Source: JAEXNA01 sp050486105
GTDB lineage: Bacteria > Vulcanimicrobiota > Xenobia > Xenobiales > JADMJV01
Length of the DNA: 22,182 bases
Direction of reading: 5' to 3'
Assembly (NCBI GenBank): GCA_050486105.1
Contig: JBJHCR010000073.1
Span: 1 to 22,182 of the forward strand
Positions 6,866 to 14,096 of the stretch are shown here, in pieces. Below the pieces are notes generated by a model, which made no database searches, was not told the origin of the DNA, and saw only the letters and a list, made by a program, of their open reading frames with translations. Position 1 is the first letter of the stretch; every line of letters starts with the position of its first letter. Position numbers and translations under genes: made by a program.

Positions 6866-8532
6866 TAGCCCACTGGTGTGGGTTCTTCGACGGGGAGTTC
6901 AGCAGGGTCGGGGGCCTCTCGCTGTCCCCCTAAGCGCTTTGCCGCGGCGATGAAGTCGCGAAACAGAGGATGCGCTCGGTAGGGTCGAGAGAGAAACTCG
7001 GGATGGTATTGACATGCGAGGAACCATGGGTGGTCTGCCAACTCCACCACCTCCACCAAGTTGCGGTCAGGATTGACACCACTGATCACCAGTCCTGCCG
7101 ATTGGAGTTCGTCTCGGTATAGGTTGCTCACTTCAAATCGATGGCGATGTCGCTCCGAGATCTCGTGAGTTCCGTAAGCTGCGAAAGCCTTGGTTCCCTC
7201 TTTGAGTTCACAAGGGTAGGCTCCCAAGCGCATGCTTCCACCCATCTGGCTCAGAGCACGCTGGTCCGGCATGTGGGTGATCACCGGTTTCTCCGTGGAA
7301 GGCTCAACTTCCGTGCTGTGGGCCTTGGTCCAACCGCAGACGTTGCGAGCAAACTCCACCACCGCCCATTGGAGTCCATAGCAGATCCCGAAATAGGGGA
7401 TCTTCTCCGTTCGAGCATAGCGGATGGCCTCGATTTTACCCTCGTGTCCCCTCCCTCCGAATCCTCCGGGAACCAGGATGCCGTCGGCGGAAGACAACAA
7501 ATGATGGCTGTTTTCAGGAGTCACTTCGGTGGAGTCGTGACGTACGATTTCGACCTTGACATCATTAGCGGCAGCAGCGTGTTCTAGGGCTTCGGCTATG
7601 GAGAGATAGGCGTCCTTGATCTCTACGTACTTGCCCACTAAGGCGATTCGTACCGATTTCTTGGGCCGCTTCATTCTCTCCACCAGGTCGTTCCAAGCCG
7701 AGAGATCTGCCTCTCGTTGGGGCAGACCAAGCTTGTCTAAGACCAGTTGTCCGAGGCCTTGTCTCTCCAACTCCATGGGCACCTGGTAAATGCTCGGTAC
7801 ATCCTGACAGGCGAAGACGGCTTCGGTCTTGACGTCACTGTAGAGCGCAATTTTCTTCAGATGCTCCTGGCCAAGCTCCTTTTCTGTGCGGCAGACGATA
7901 ATGTCCGGAGCGATTCCTATAGCGCGAAGCTCTTTAACCGAATGCTGAGTGGGTTTTGTTTTCAGTTCGCCTGCCGCTCCAAGATGGGGGACTAAGGTGA
8001 CATGTATATAGAGGGCGTGACCTGGCTCGACGTCATATTTGACCTGTCGAATGGCTTCTAGGAACGGAAGGCCTTCGATGTCGCCTACGGTTCCCCCAAC
8101 CTCCACGATAGCCACTTCGTTGCTGCCACGGCGAGACACGGAAAAGATTTTGTCTTTGATCTGATCGGTTATGTGGGGAATGACCCTCACAGTGTCCCCT
8201 AGGTAGTCTCCTCGTCGCTCCTTTTCTATCACCGCGCCATAAACTTTGCCGGTCGTGACGTTGTTTTCGGAGGGGAGGTGAGCATCGGTGTAGCGTTCGT
8301 AATGACCTAGGTCGAGGTCCGTTTCCGCTCCATCATCGGTGACGTAAACTTCACCATGTTGATACGGATTCATGGTGCCGGCGTCGACGTTGATATAAGG
8401 GTCGAGTTTCTGCACAGTGACCTCAAAGCCCCTGTTTTTCAGCAAGGCACCGAGGGATGAAGCCACGATCCCTTTTCCCAAAGAGCTGACGACACCGCCG
8501 GTGACGAATATGTAGCGAACATTCTTAGCCAT
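6865..8532 (-). CDS. pyrG: CTP synthase (glutamine-hydrolysing)
   Basis: This enzyme converts UTP to CTP using ATP and glutamine, and is cytosolic and essential in most bacteria. The protein has 555 residues, the normal length. The N-terminal synthetase domain opens with RYIFVTGGVVSSLGKGI and contains KLDPYINVDAGTMNPYQHGEVYV. The C-terminal class I glutamine amidotransferase domain starts near residue 290 and has its triad C384 (GICYGLQ), H510 and E512 (YHPEF). GICYGLQ differs from the usual GICLGMQ only beside the nucleophile. The ATG at 8532 overlaps the end of the MBL gene by 8 bases, and the stop overlaps the next ATG by one base, so the three are probably co-transcribed. Confidence 0.98.
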   Translation of the reverse strand: MAKNVRYIFVTGGVVSSLGKGIVASSLGALLKNRGFEVTVQKLDPYINVDAGTMNPYQHGEVYVTDDGAETDLDLGHYERYTDAHLPSENNVTTGKVYGAVIEKERRGDYLGDTVRVIPHITDQIKDKIFSVSRRGSNEVAIVEVGGTVGDIEGLPFLEAIRQVKYDVEPGHALYIHVTLVPHLGAAGELKTKPTQHSVKELRAIGIAPDIIVCRTEKELGQEHLKKIALYSDVKTEAVFACQDVPSIYQVPMELERQGLGQLVLDKLGLPQREADLSAWNDLVERMKRPKKSVRIALVGKYVEIKDAYLSIAEALEHAAAANDVKVEIVRHDSTEVTPENSHHLLSSADGILVPGGFGGRGHEGKIEAIRYARTEKIPYFGICYGLQWAVVEFARNVCGWTKAHSTEVEPSTEKPVITHMPDQRALSQMGGSMRLGAYPCELKEGTKAFAAYGTHEISERHRHRFEVSNLYRDELQSAGLVISGVNPDRNLVEVVELADHPWFLACQYHPEFLSRPYRAHPLFRDFIAAAKRLGGQREAPDPAELPVEEPTPVG

Positions 8533-9202
8533 GTCTGAGACAAATCACCTTGGTCTGAGCTGGGAGAAGCGCGAGTTCCACGTCGACGGCCATAGTGGCG
8601 GCATCCTCCACGTTGCCCATTTTTTCCACGAAGGCTTCCAAGGGATACTGGCATAAAGGACTTTCCCCGAGCTCTTCCGTCTGATAATGCATGGGGAAGA
8701 CGATCCTGGGGTCGACTTGGCTGACCAATAGAGAGGCTTCCGTGGGGTCGAGCGTCTCTTTGCCGCCGCAGGGAACGAAGACCACATCGACTTTTCCTAG
8801 GGTTTCGAGTTGCTCGTCGGTGAGGAGATGACCAATATCACCAAAATGCGCGAAATGAACACCTTCCCAAAACCAATGCCAGATAGTGTTTGGACCGCGC
8901 AGGCGCCCTTCCTGATTGTCGTGGAAGGAGGGCATACCATAAAAGGTGAGTTTCTCTCCCGTCCGTTCGATATTCAACTCACTCTCCGTGGGGAACCCGT
9001 GGGATCGTTTGACTAACATGGGATCATTGCTGAATCGATAGTAGGCATTGTGATCGTGATGCTCGTGGGACACCAAGACCACGTCGGGTTCCAGGGGAGG
9101 CAACTGGTAAGGGATGCGCTGGGAATAGGGGTCGATGATTACAGAACTCCCTTTGCTTGAGGCGATCCAAAACGAAGAGTGACCGATGTAGCGTACGTTC
9201 AA
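8525..9202 (-). CDS. MBL-fold metal-dependent hydrolase (UlaG/UPF0173-like)
   Basis: A metallo-beta-lactamase-fold hydrolase of 225 residues, of the compact UlaG/UPF0173-like type that acts on varied small molecules; the substrate is not predictable. Metal ligands are visible: H46-E-H48-H-D50-H51 (VSHEHHDH), then PSFHD, HFGDIGH and FPMHY, forming a complete two-metal set. The start is TTG at 9202 (MNVRYIGHSSF), chosen because AGGAGC lies about 7 bases upstream and the first strand begins at once. The last 8 bases overlap pyrG. A link to nucleotide metabolism is suggested only by position. Confidence 0.9.
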   Translation of the reverse strand: MNVRYIGHSSFWIASSKGSSVIIDPYSQRIPYQLPPLEPDVVLVSHEHHDHNAYYRFSNDPMLVKRSHGFPTESELNIERTGEKLTFYGMPSFHDNQEGRLRGPNTIWHWFWEGVHFAHFGDIGHLLTDEQLETLGKVDVVFVPCGGKETLDPTEASLLVSQVDPRIVFPMHYQTEELGESPLCQYPLEAFVEKMGNVEDAATMAVDVELALLPAQTKVICLRHG

Positions 9203-9321
9203 TTTAGGCTCCTAGAAAGTCGAGGTCTTCGGTTGCTCCGGAAAAACGAAGCTGAATACCCCGATTTGCTTGTGAAGTTCGCCGTTTGACGCCCAGGGCT
9301 CATTCCCTTTGGTGTTCCATT

Positions 9322-10128
9322 TTATGACAGCAAGAAGGTAGAAAGATGAGGGTCCACCAGTTTGGGGGCTCGCACCGGAGCCATGTGTCCTCCTTCTACA
9401 CAGACGGTGGCGCACTGGGGGATCTGTCGTTTCAGGATCTCTTTCATAGCCAGCGTTTCAGGAGGGGAAACGGTGCCGTGGACGATGAGAGTTGGGGCCT
9501 GAATGCCCCGATACTCGGTGTGCGGAGTGGGATCGGTGACCGCCTCCCGAACTTCGGCGAAGAGCTTCGAGCTTTGCTCCTGGAGCGGGCGACGGGCGTT
9601 GGCCGAGAAGTTGGCCCAAGTGCCGGGGCCGTTCCAGTAGTCGATGAAGCGCTCCATCCAATGGTCCTGTCCGGCTAGAGACTCATTGAGCAGAAGACCT
9701 TCGGGGTCGAAGCGCTCCACGATGCGGTGGATGGACCGTTGGGAAAAGCTAGCCAATCCTCCCCAGATCACCGGTTCGTAGAGGGCTAGGCGAAGTACTT
9801 TGTCGGGTCGGGCTAAGGCGGTCTTGAGGGCCAAGAATCCACCGTAGGAGTGGCCTGCTAGGGAGACTTCTTCGCCGCTCTCGTCGATGAGGGCCAGAAT
9901 CTGCTCCAGATCTTCCTGGTGTCGGTAACGGAGCCCGTTGGGTGAGGAGGGGCTTTGCCCCCAATTCAGCAGATCCGGAGCCCAGAAGCGAAACCTGTCT
10001 TCGCCCAGGTTCGCCAGGTGACGCCACTGCAACCCAGTCATCCCTGAACTCTGCAGAGCGATAACCAGCGGGCCTTGCTGCCCCCAGCGGTGCACATGAA
10101 GTCGACATTCCACACCGCAAGTTAGCAA
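9322..10128 (-). CDS. Alpha/beta hydrolase
   Basis: An alpha/beta-fold hydrolase of up to 268 residues, with the nucleophile elbow GHSYGG (S94), the oxyanion-side region after the first strand (ALQSSGMTGLQWRHL), and the C-terminal catalytic His in GGHMAP (H248). The usual acid after the penultimate strand is not obvious: the segment reads IVHGTVSPPET (216-225), so E224 or another residue would have to serve. The start is uncertain. TTG 10128 has GAGGAA 8 bases upstream. GTG 10113 would be preceded by TTGACG-17-TAACTT (10147-10119) and would give a leaderless message. The 119 bases downstream separate it from the MBL gene, so operon membership is likely but unproven. Substrate unknown. Confidence 0.85.
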   Translation of the reverse strand: MLTCGVECRLHVHRWGQQGPLVIALQSSGMTGLQWRHLANLGEDRFRFWAPDLLNWGQSPSSPNGLRYRHQEDLEQILALIDESGEEVSLAGHSYGGFLALKTALARPDKVLRLALYEPVIWGGLASFSQRSIHRIVERFDPEGLLLNESLAGQDHWMERFIDYWNGPGTWANFSANARRPLQEQSSKLFAEVREAVTDPTPHTEYRGIQAPTLIVHGTVSPPETLAMKEILKRQIPQCATVCVEGGHMAPVRAPKLVDPHLSTFLLS

Positions 10129-10147
10129 GCGTTGAGTTCCTCGTCAA
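10119..10147 (-). promoter_or_regulatory. Possible promoter of the alpha/beta hydrolase gene
   Basis: On the minus strand, TTGACG (10147-10142) and TAACTT (10124-10119) are 17 bases apart. The -35 box matches five of six and the -10 box only about four of six. It would start transcription at or near GTG 10113, making the TTG 10128 start impossible. The two readings are mutually exclusive. Confidence 0.35.
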
Positions 10148-10679
10148 CCACAGTTCACTCGGTTTCGGTCGCCAGATTCTTTAGGGGAATTTGGCTTAGA
10201 CCTGAAGAAGAAACACCCAAACCGCTCGACTCCCTAGTGGGTAAGGCTCAGCGCAAACTCGCGCTTCACGACCTTAAATATACCCGAACAGTGGACCTAA
10301 AGGCATCGCTGAGATTGAGAGTATCGAGCAACAAAGAGCGAGAATCCATTCAGGCAGACTTAGGGTCTGTTAACCTTCATCGTTTCAATCTGAGCGAAGC
10401 AGATTTTCTCTGGTGGAAGTGTTTTTTGAGCCTGGTTCCCGAGAGTACTTAAGCAAAAAGGCGCTTTCGGAGACGGGAAATGAGCGAGTGCAGCCGAGGA
10501 CCCGGGGACCCGCCTACCGGAACCCCTAATTCGGCGTAGGCGCAACTCTAAGGGGTCAGGTTAGCAATGAGTGGGCTTTCGGTTAGTCGTACTGCCCTCC
10601 CGGGGGGCTAAGGCAGAGTCCCCCGAGTTGCCAAGGTGCAGACCACATTGCCTCTCGCTTTCAATCAAGGAGGTGCTGC
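10129..10679. other. 551-bp non-coding stretch; distal half appears structured
   Basis: There is no convincing gene here. An open frame at 10132-10452 (106 codons, TTG start 4 bases from the divergent start, no ribosome site) has composition unlike its neighbours and is probably chance. From about 10440 GC rises and self-complementary segments appear (see 10511-10632). The stretch ends with a strong ribosome site for the downstream lipoprotein, AAGGAGGT (10667-10674). The part from 10460 to 10640 could equally be a dispersed repeat or mobile-element remnant. Confidence 0.6.
10511..10632 (+). ncRNA. Candidate structured 5' leader element (unclassified)
   Basis: Several exact pairings are visible. 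CGCCTAC (10511-10517) pairs with GTAGGCG (10536-10542). CCCCT in the loop of that hairpin (10523-10527) pairs with AGGGG (10551-10555), as in a pseudoknot. GCAACTC (10542-10548) pairs with GAGTTGC (10625-10631), closing a domain. Inside it CTGCC (10592-10596) pairs with GGCAG (10612-10616). It ends 35 bases before the ribosome site of the lipoprotein gene, a position suitable for cis-regulation. I compared it by eye with common riboswitch consensus motifs and found no match. High GC makes chance pairing possible. Confidence 0.3.
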
Positions 10680-12614
10680 ATGTCCAAGTTTCAGATTTTC
10701 CAAATGGGAGGCCAAAGGGGAGCGCTTCGTTATCTTGTGATAATGATGGTGACACTTTTATCTTGCTCCGGCTGTGGCGGAGGGAGTGGTGTCGCTTCGG
10801 TGAGCGACGTGTCCGGTGAGCCGACTCTTGCGGCCGAGCAGCAGAACCTGAATTTAACGGTTCGCTTAATCCAACCCGATCAGGTTTCCCCCCAGATGGT
10901 CGGGACTCCGATCAGGACCGTACTGGCCTTCCTTCAGGAGGGTGGGCAAGTGCTGCAGCAGTTCGAGGTAGAGGTCGACCCTGAGGATGAGCAGTCTCGT
11001 CTGACCTTTTCCAACATCCAACCAGGGGACTATGAGATCGTCGTTCAGGGTCTGGATGCGGACGGGGAGGTGATCGCCGAAACCTCCGCAGAGGTCGAAG
11101 TGCGATTGGGTTCCGTCAGTCGGGTGACTCTGGTGCTGAGTCCAGGGCTTCCGCAGATCGAGGGGTACTTTGTCCGTCAGGGCGCAACGGGAAGCGGTCT
11201 TTTCCTTGATGACCCATCTGGAGACCTGCCGGCAATACTAGCCCTTTTCGCAGAAGGGCCACGCGACTTCGTCTTCATCTACCACCACGATGAGCCTTTA
11301 GCTTTAGACGAGGTTCTCGATCTTCCTGATGACCTGAACTTACTAGGTGAAGCGGTCGGTCTGAGCGTGAACGGACAAGACCTGATCCTGCCGGGTGAAC
11401 GCCCTCAGCTGGTCGGCAACTTTAGAACTGGTTCCAACCTACTCGTGGAGGGAGTGACTTTAGGTCAAGGGGACGCTGGGCCTACCGTCGATCTGAGCCA
11501 GGGACAGAACGCCAATTTTCGAGGGGTTGTCTTCGAGCGACCAACCCCGGCACAACTTCCCCACTTAGATCTTGTTGAATTCACAGGTCTGCTGTTGCTA
11601 GACGATTGCCAATTTTCTCTGGAGGAAGAACGGTCGGAACTCGGCGCCATCAACGGCAGCTTCGGAGAGGGGGTCTCCGTCTTTCGAGTACGGGACACCG
11701 AGTTGCCTAATGACGGGATCTTTGTTACCTCTGCCGGCCAGGGTACTCAGATGGGTGTGGACTTCTCCGGGAGCCTTATACGTGGTCCCTTGGAGATCGA
11801 CTATTTGCCGGAGTCTGCGGGGAACGTGCTGGTTCAAAATTGCGAAATGCAAGGGGTCGGCGGGCAGCAGCCGGACCTTTGGGTCGAACACGGTGAGGGT
11901 GTTGTAGGAGAGGTTCAGTTTCGGGAGAACGCCTGGCTATACTACGGATCTTGGAATCTCAATATGCTAGGGGACGGGGGCACGGTGGCCTGGATCGGCA
12001 ACCAGTATTCTGGGACCGATTGTGCCCTGGCCTTCCTCGATTTTGACAACGGGGACTACGAGTTTATCTACCATCAAAACCAGCGTCTCGACCCGGTCGG
12101 AGACGGGATTCCTGAGCCCGGGCCGATCGTAGGGCCCGATATCTGGGACGGGACCGAACTGCTGCTGCGTCAAGGCCAGAATCAAGGCGGTGAACTGCGA
12201 GCTCGCTTTTCGGAGAATCAGTTCTCCAACGGGCCCACCTGCTTGAGCACTTTTGGCGCTACGGAGGTTGGAGTCTTGGACAACACCAGGTTAGCCGACA
12301 CCCAGCCCAGATTGGTCTTTGGAACTCAGCAAATCTTCGGTGAGGATCAGGCTGACGACGAGGTGTGTGCTTTGGTTTTGAACAACGATGCCGACCGCTT
12401 GACCCTCATTGGGGGCGCCGTGAACGGATCGAATGTTCCTAGATTGTTTCTCGACCGGGTCGACGCGACCTTACTGATGGAGATCGAAGCTGAGGTCCTC
12501 GAGAATAACGAAGATCTCAATCAGGTAACTTTGCTTGGCAATGTTATCCAGCCTGCTCTAGAGCCGTGCCAGGTGCCCGAGGCGGAGGTGCCCTTGCCCA
12601 ATTTCGAGCTGTAA
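10680..12614 (+). CDS. Large lipoprotein, probable right-handed beta-helix
   Basis: The protein has 644 residues. The hydrophobic segment YLVIMMVTLLSC with Cys at residue 29 (C32 is a second option) is a lipoprotein signal, followed by a Gly/Ser linker. Residues of about 50-150 form a beta-sandwich-like domain (LTVRLIQPDQV..., IQPGDYEIVVQGLDADG) resembling carboxypeptidase-regulatory or fibronectin-like folds. From about 160 to the end, repeating strand units such as NLLVEGVTLGQGD, LLLLDDCQFS, VSVFRVRDTEL and VLVQNCEMQG look like rungs of a pectate-lyase-type parallel beta-helix. The mature protein is very acidic and has few lysines. AAGGAGGT lies 5 bases before the ATG. No catalytic residues are recognised. 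Its role is at the cell envelope, perhaps carbohydrate binding or adhesion (inference). No T-tailed terminator follows. Confidence 0.8.
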   Translation: MSKFQIFQMGGQRGALRYLVIMMVTLLSCSGCGGGSGVASVSDVSGEPTLAAEQQNLNLTVRLIQPDQVSPQMVGTPIRTVLAFLQEGGQVLQQFEVEVDPEDEQSRLTFSNIQPGDYEIVVQGLDADGEVIAETSAEVEVRLGSVSRVTLVLSPGLPQIEGYFVRQGATGSGLFLDDPSGDLPAILALFAEGPRDFVFIYHHDEPLALDEVLDLPDDLNLLGEAVGLSVNGQDLILPGERPQLVGNFRTGSNLLVEGVTLGQGDAGPTVDLSQGQNANFRGVVFERPTPAQLPHLDLVEFTGLLLLDDCQFSLEEERSELGAINGSFGEGVSVFRVRDTELPNDGIFVTSAGQGTQMGVDFSGSLIRGPLEIDYLPESAGNVLVQNCEMQGVGGQQPDLWVEHGEGVVGEVQFRENAWLYYGSWNLNMLGDGGTVAWIGNQYSGTDCALAFLDFDNGDYEFIYHQNQRLDPVGDGIPEPGPIVGPDIWDGTELLLRQGQNQGGELRARFSENQFSNGPTCLSTFGATEVGVLDNTRLADTQPRLVFGTQQIFGEDQADDEVCALVLNNDADRLTLIGGAVNGSNVPRLFLDRVDATLLMEIEAEVLENNEDLNQVTLLGNVIQPALEPCQVPEAEVPLPNFEL

Positions 12615-12683
12615 AGGGTGAAGGCTTGGTGAGCTGAGTTTCTATAGAGTTCTAGCTGAACCGAGATGTATTTCCAGCAGGTT

Positions 12684-12712
12684 TTGACAGTCTCTGTAAT
12701 CCAGGTTAGAAT
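12684..12712 (+). promoter_or_regulatory. Near-consensus promoter of the helicase gene
   Basis: TTGACA (12684-12689), exactly 17 bases, then TAGAAT (12707-12712). The expected transcription start is about 12719-12720, only 4-5 bases before the ATG at 12724, and no Shine-Dalgarno sequence lies between them. Confidence 0.8.
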
Positions 12713-12723
12713 CTGCGGCGATT

Positions 12724-13980
12724 ATGGAAAAAGTTAGCATCTGGGAACAGATCGAAAAGAACAGTCAAAGTGTTGCCCTGCGCAACGAACTTATTGCCGA
12801 AGGAGAATCCTTCCAGCTCACCGCAGATCAGAAGAAAGCCATCGAATGGCTCAACAAGGAACTGGACAGTGCTGCCAGGACCGACCGCCTGCTGTTGAAA
12901 GCCCCCACTGGGGCCGGTAAGACCGAGGTTTTTCTGAGGGTGAGCATCGAGCGGGCCGTAGAATCGGGGCAGGCCATCGTGATCCTGATCCCTACTCGAG
13001 ACCTGGCTCGACAGCAAGCCGATTATTTCACCGACCGCATCGCCGACACCGGCCTTCGCGTTGAGCAAATGCACGGGGGAGTACCGCCCCGCCGTCGCCT
13101 GAGCATCATCGAAGAGGTGAAGTCGGGCCAGGTTCAATTCTTGGTGGGCAGCGCCATGTTGCTGCAGCACCGCAAGTATCGGGGGGTTTTGGAAGCCGCT
13201 GGATTGATCGTGGTGGACGACGTCAACGCCTTCGACGAAGACGAAGATCTGCAGCATCTTCGAGGTCTCAAAACCCCGGTGCTCTACACCACCGCCACCC
13301 CTCAGGCCGTGGACCGCTTCTTGAAGGCTGAGAAGGCCTACAATAAAATGTTCGAGATGACGGTGATGCCGTTTGATTCTCCGCCCACCGAACTGCACGA
13401 ATTGCAGGCCAAGTGGAACGAGAACATTTTCTCTCAAATCGACATGGGTAAAGATGTGCTGCAGCGCCATCTGGATGGGGGAAGCCGGGTTTTTATCATC
13501 TCAAAGACTCGAGCTCGAGTGCCGGTGATCGCTCAGTACGTCAAAGACCGCTTCGGGGTTCCGGTTTCCATCCTCCATGGCGATATGGCCGACTCCGCCG
13601 AGCATAAGAAGAGGATGCGCGGTAAAACCAAGGTGGACGAAGACCGGGTGTCCATGATGAGGCAGTTTCGCGACAGTAAACCCGCCATTCTGGTGGCCAC
13701 CAACTTGGTGGGCTCAGGGTTGGACATCCCCATGGCCGACATGCTGCTGGTGACCGACGCCGACCACTTTGGTGAGGCCGAACTCGAGCAATTGATGGGT
13801 CGAGTGGGTCGACGAGAACGGGCCTCGGATGCCGTGTTGCTCCGAGGGACCACCGGTAGCCCCATCAAGGCCGGCATCAAAGTGCGCACCACCACCAGGG
13901 TTCGCAATGGCAAGGTTCTCACCACTTTTCAGATCCAAAGCAAGGGTCGACGCAACCCCAATCGACGACGCATCGTTTAG
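12724..13980 (+). CDS. Superfamily 2 helicase with atypical motif II
   Basis: The 418-residue protein holds two RecA-like domains and little else. Visible motifs: Q-like LTADQKKAIEWL (32-43), Walker A APTGAGKT (60-67), Ia PTRDLARQQ (90-98), motif II VVDDVN (D165-D166-V167-N168), motif III TATP (190-193), then SKTRARVPVIAQYVKDRF, ATNLVGSGLDIP (motif V) and QLMGRVGRRE (356-365, motif VI with both arginine positions). The order resembles RecG, Mfd and especially ComFA-type translocases, but the RecG wedge and a zinc-finger domain are absent. Motif II has Asp where the catalytic Glu is expected. The C-terminus is strongly basic (SKGRRNPNRRRIV), suggesting nucleic-acid contact. It is a single-gene unit with its own promoter and terminator. 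RNA or DNA substrate undetermined. Confidence 0.9.
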   Translation: MEKVSIWEQIEKNSQSVALRNELIAEGESFQLTADQKKAIEWLNKELDSAARTDRLLLKAPTGAGKTEVFLRVSIERAVESGQAIVILIPTRDLARQQADYFTDRIADTGLRVEQMHGGVPPRRRLSIIEEVKSGQVQFLVGSAMLLQHRKYRGVLEAAGLIVVDDVNAFDEDEDLQHLRGLKTPVLYTTATPQAVDRFLKAEKAYNKMFEMTVMPFDSPPTELHELQAKWNENIFSQIDMGKDVLQRHLDGGSRVFIISKTRARVPVIAQYVKDRFGVPVSILHGDMADSAEHKKRMRGKTKVDEDRVSMMRQFRDSKPAILVATNLVGSGLDIPMADMLLVTDADHFGEAELEQLMGRVGRRERASDAVLLRGTTGSPIKAGIKVRTTTRVRNGKVLTTFQIQSKGRRNPNRRRIV

Positions 13981-14006
13981 CTTCGGCTCTTCCTGAACCT
14001 TATAAG

Positions 14007-14033
14007 GGCCTCATTTTCGGATGGGGCTTTTTT
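14007..14033 (+). terminator. Rho-independent terminator after the helicase gene
   Basis: GCCTCAT (14008-14014), loop TTTCGG, ATGGGGC (14021-14027) with one G-U pair, followed by six T (14028-14033). It lies about 28 bases after the helicase stop and isolates it from the toxin-antitoxin operon. Confidence 0.88.
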
Positions 14034-14051
14034 GATGAGGCCAAGGGCCTG

Positions 14052-14080
14052 GCGTACGTCATTGACAAAGCTTGCGTACG
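14052..14080 (+). promoter_or_regulatory. Candidate autoregulatory operator: paired CGTACG palindromes
   Basis: GCGTACG occurs at 14052-14058 and again at 14074-14080, 22 bases apart, about two helical turns. Each contains the palindrome CGTACG. One sits just upstream of the -35 box, the other inside the promoter spacer. This placement suits repression by the antitoxin or toxin-antitoxin complex, which is usual for Phd/YefM systems; binding is inferred. Confidence 0.6.
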
Positions 14081-14090
14081 AATCTATGAT
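14062..14090 (+). promoter_or_regulatory. Near-consensus promoter of the toxin-antitoxin operon
   Basis: TTGACA (14062-14067), 17-base spacer, TATGAT (14085-14090). Only six bases (CTGAAC) separate the -10 box from the ATG at 14097, so the predicted message is leaderless; there is no ribosome site. Confidence 0.85.
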
Positions 14091-14096
14091 CTGAAC

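Noticed and set aside
10132..10452. 106-codon plus-strand frame beside the alpha/beta hydrolase gene
   Set aside because: It starts at TTG only 4 bases from the divergent start, has no ribosome site or promoter, and its sequence shows no domain-like pattern.
10511..10632. Known riboswitch (cyclic-di-GMP, cobalamin, TPP, SAM), SRP RNA or integron attC site
   Set aside because: The conserved cores of these elements were looked for by eye and not found; a GGGTCAGG-like stretch alone is not enough for SRP RNA, and the attC core motifs do not fit.
12615..12683. Terminator for the beta-helix lipoprotein gene
   Set aside because: Short complementary pieces (AGCT, CTATAG) exist, but there is no stable stem followed by T residues.
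12706..13470. 254-codon minus-strand frame
   Set aside because: It lies fully opposite the helicase gene, whose motifs are unambiguous; its His/Gln/Leu-rich translation is typical of an antisense shadow.
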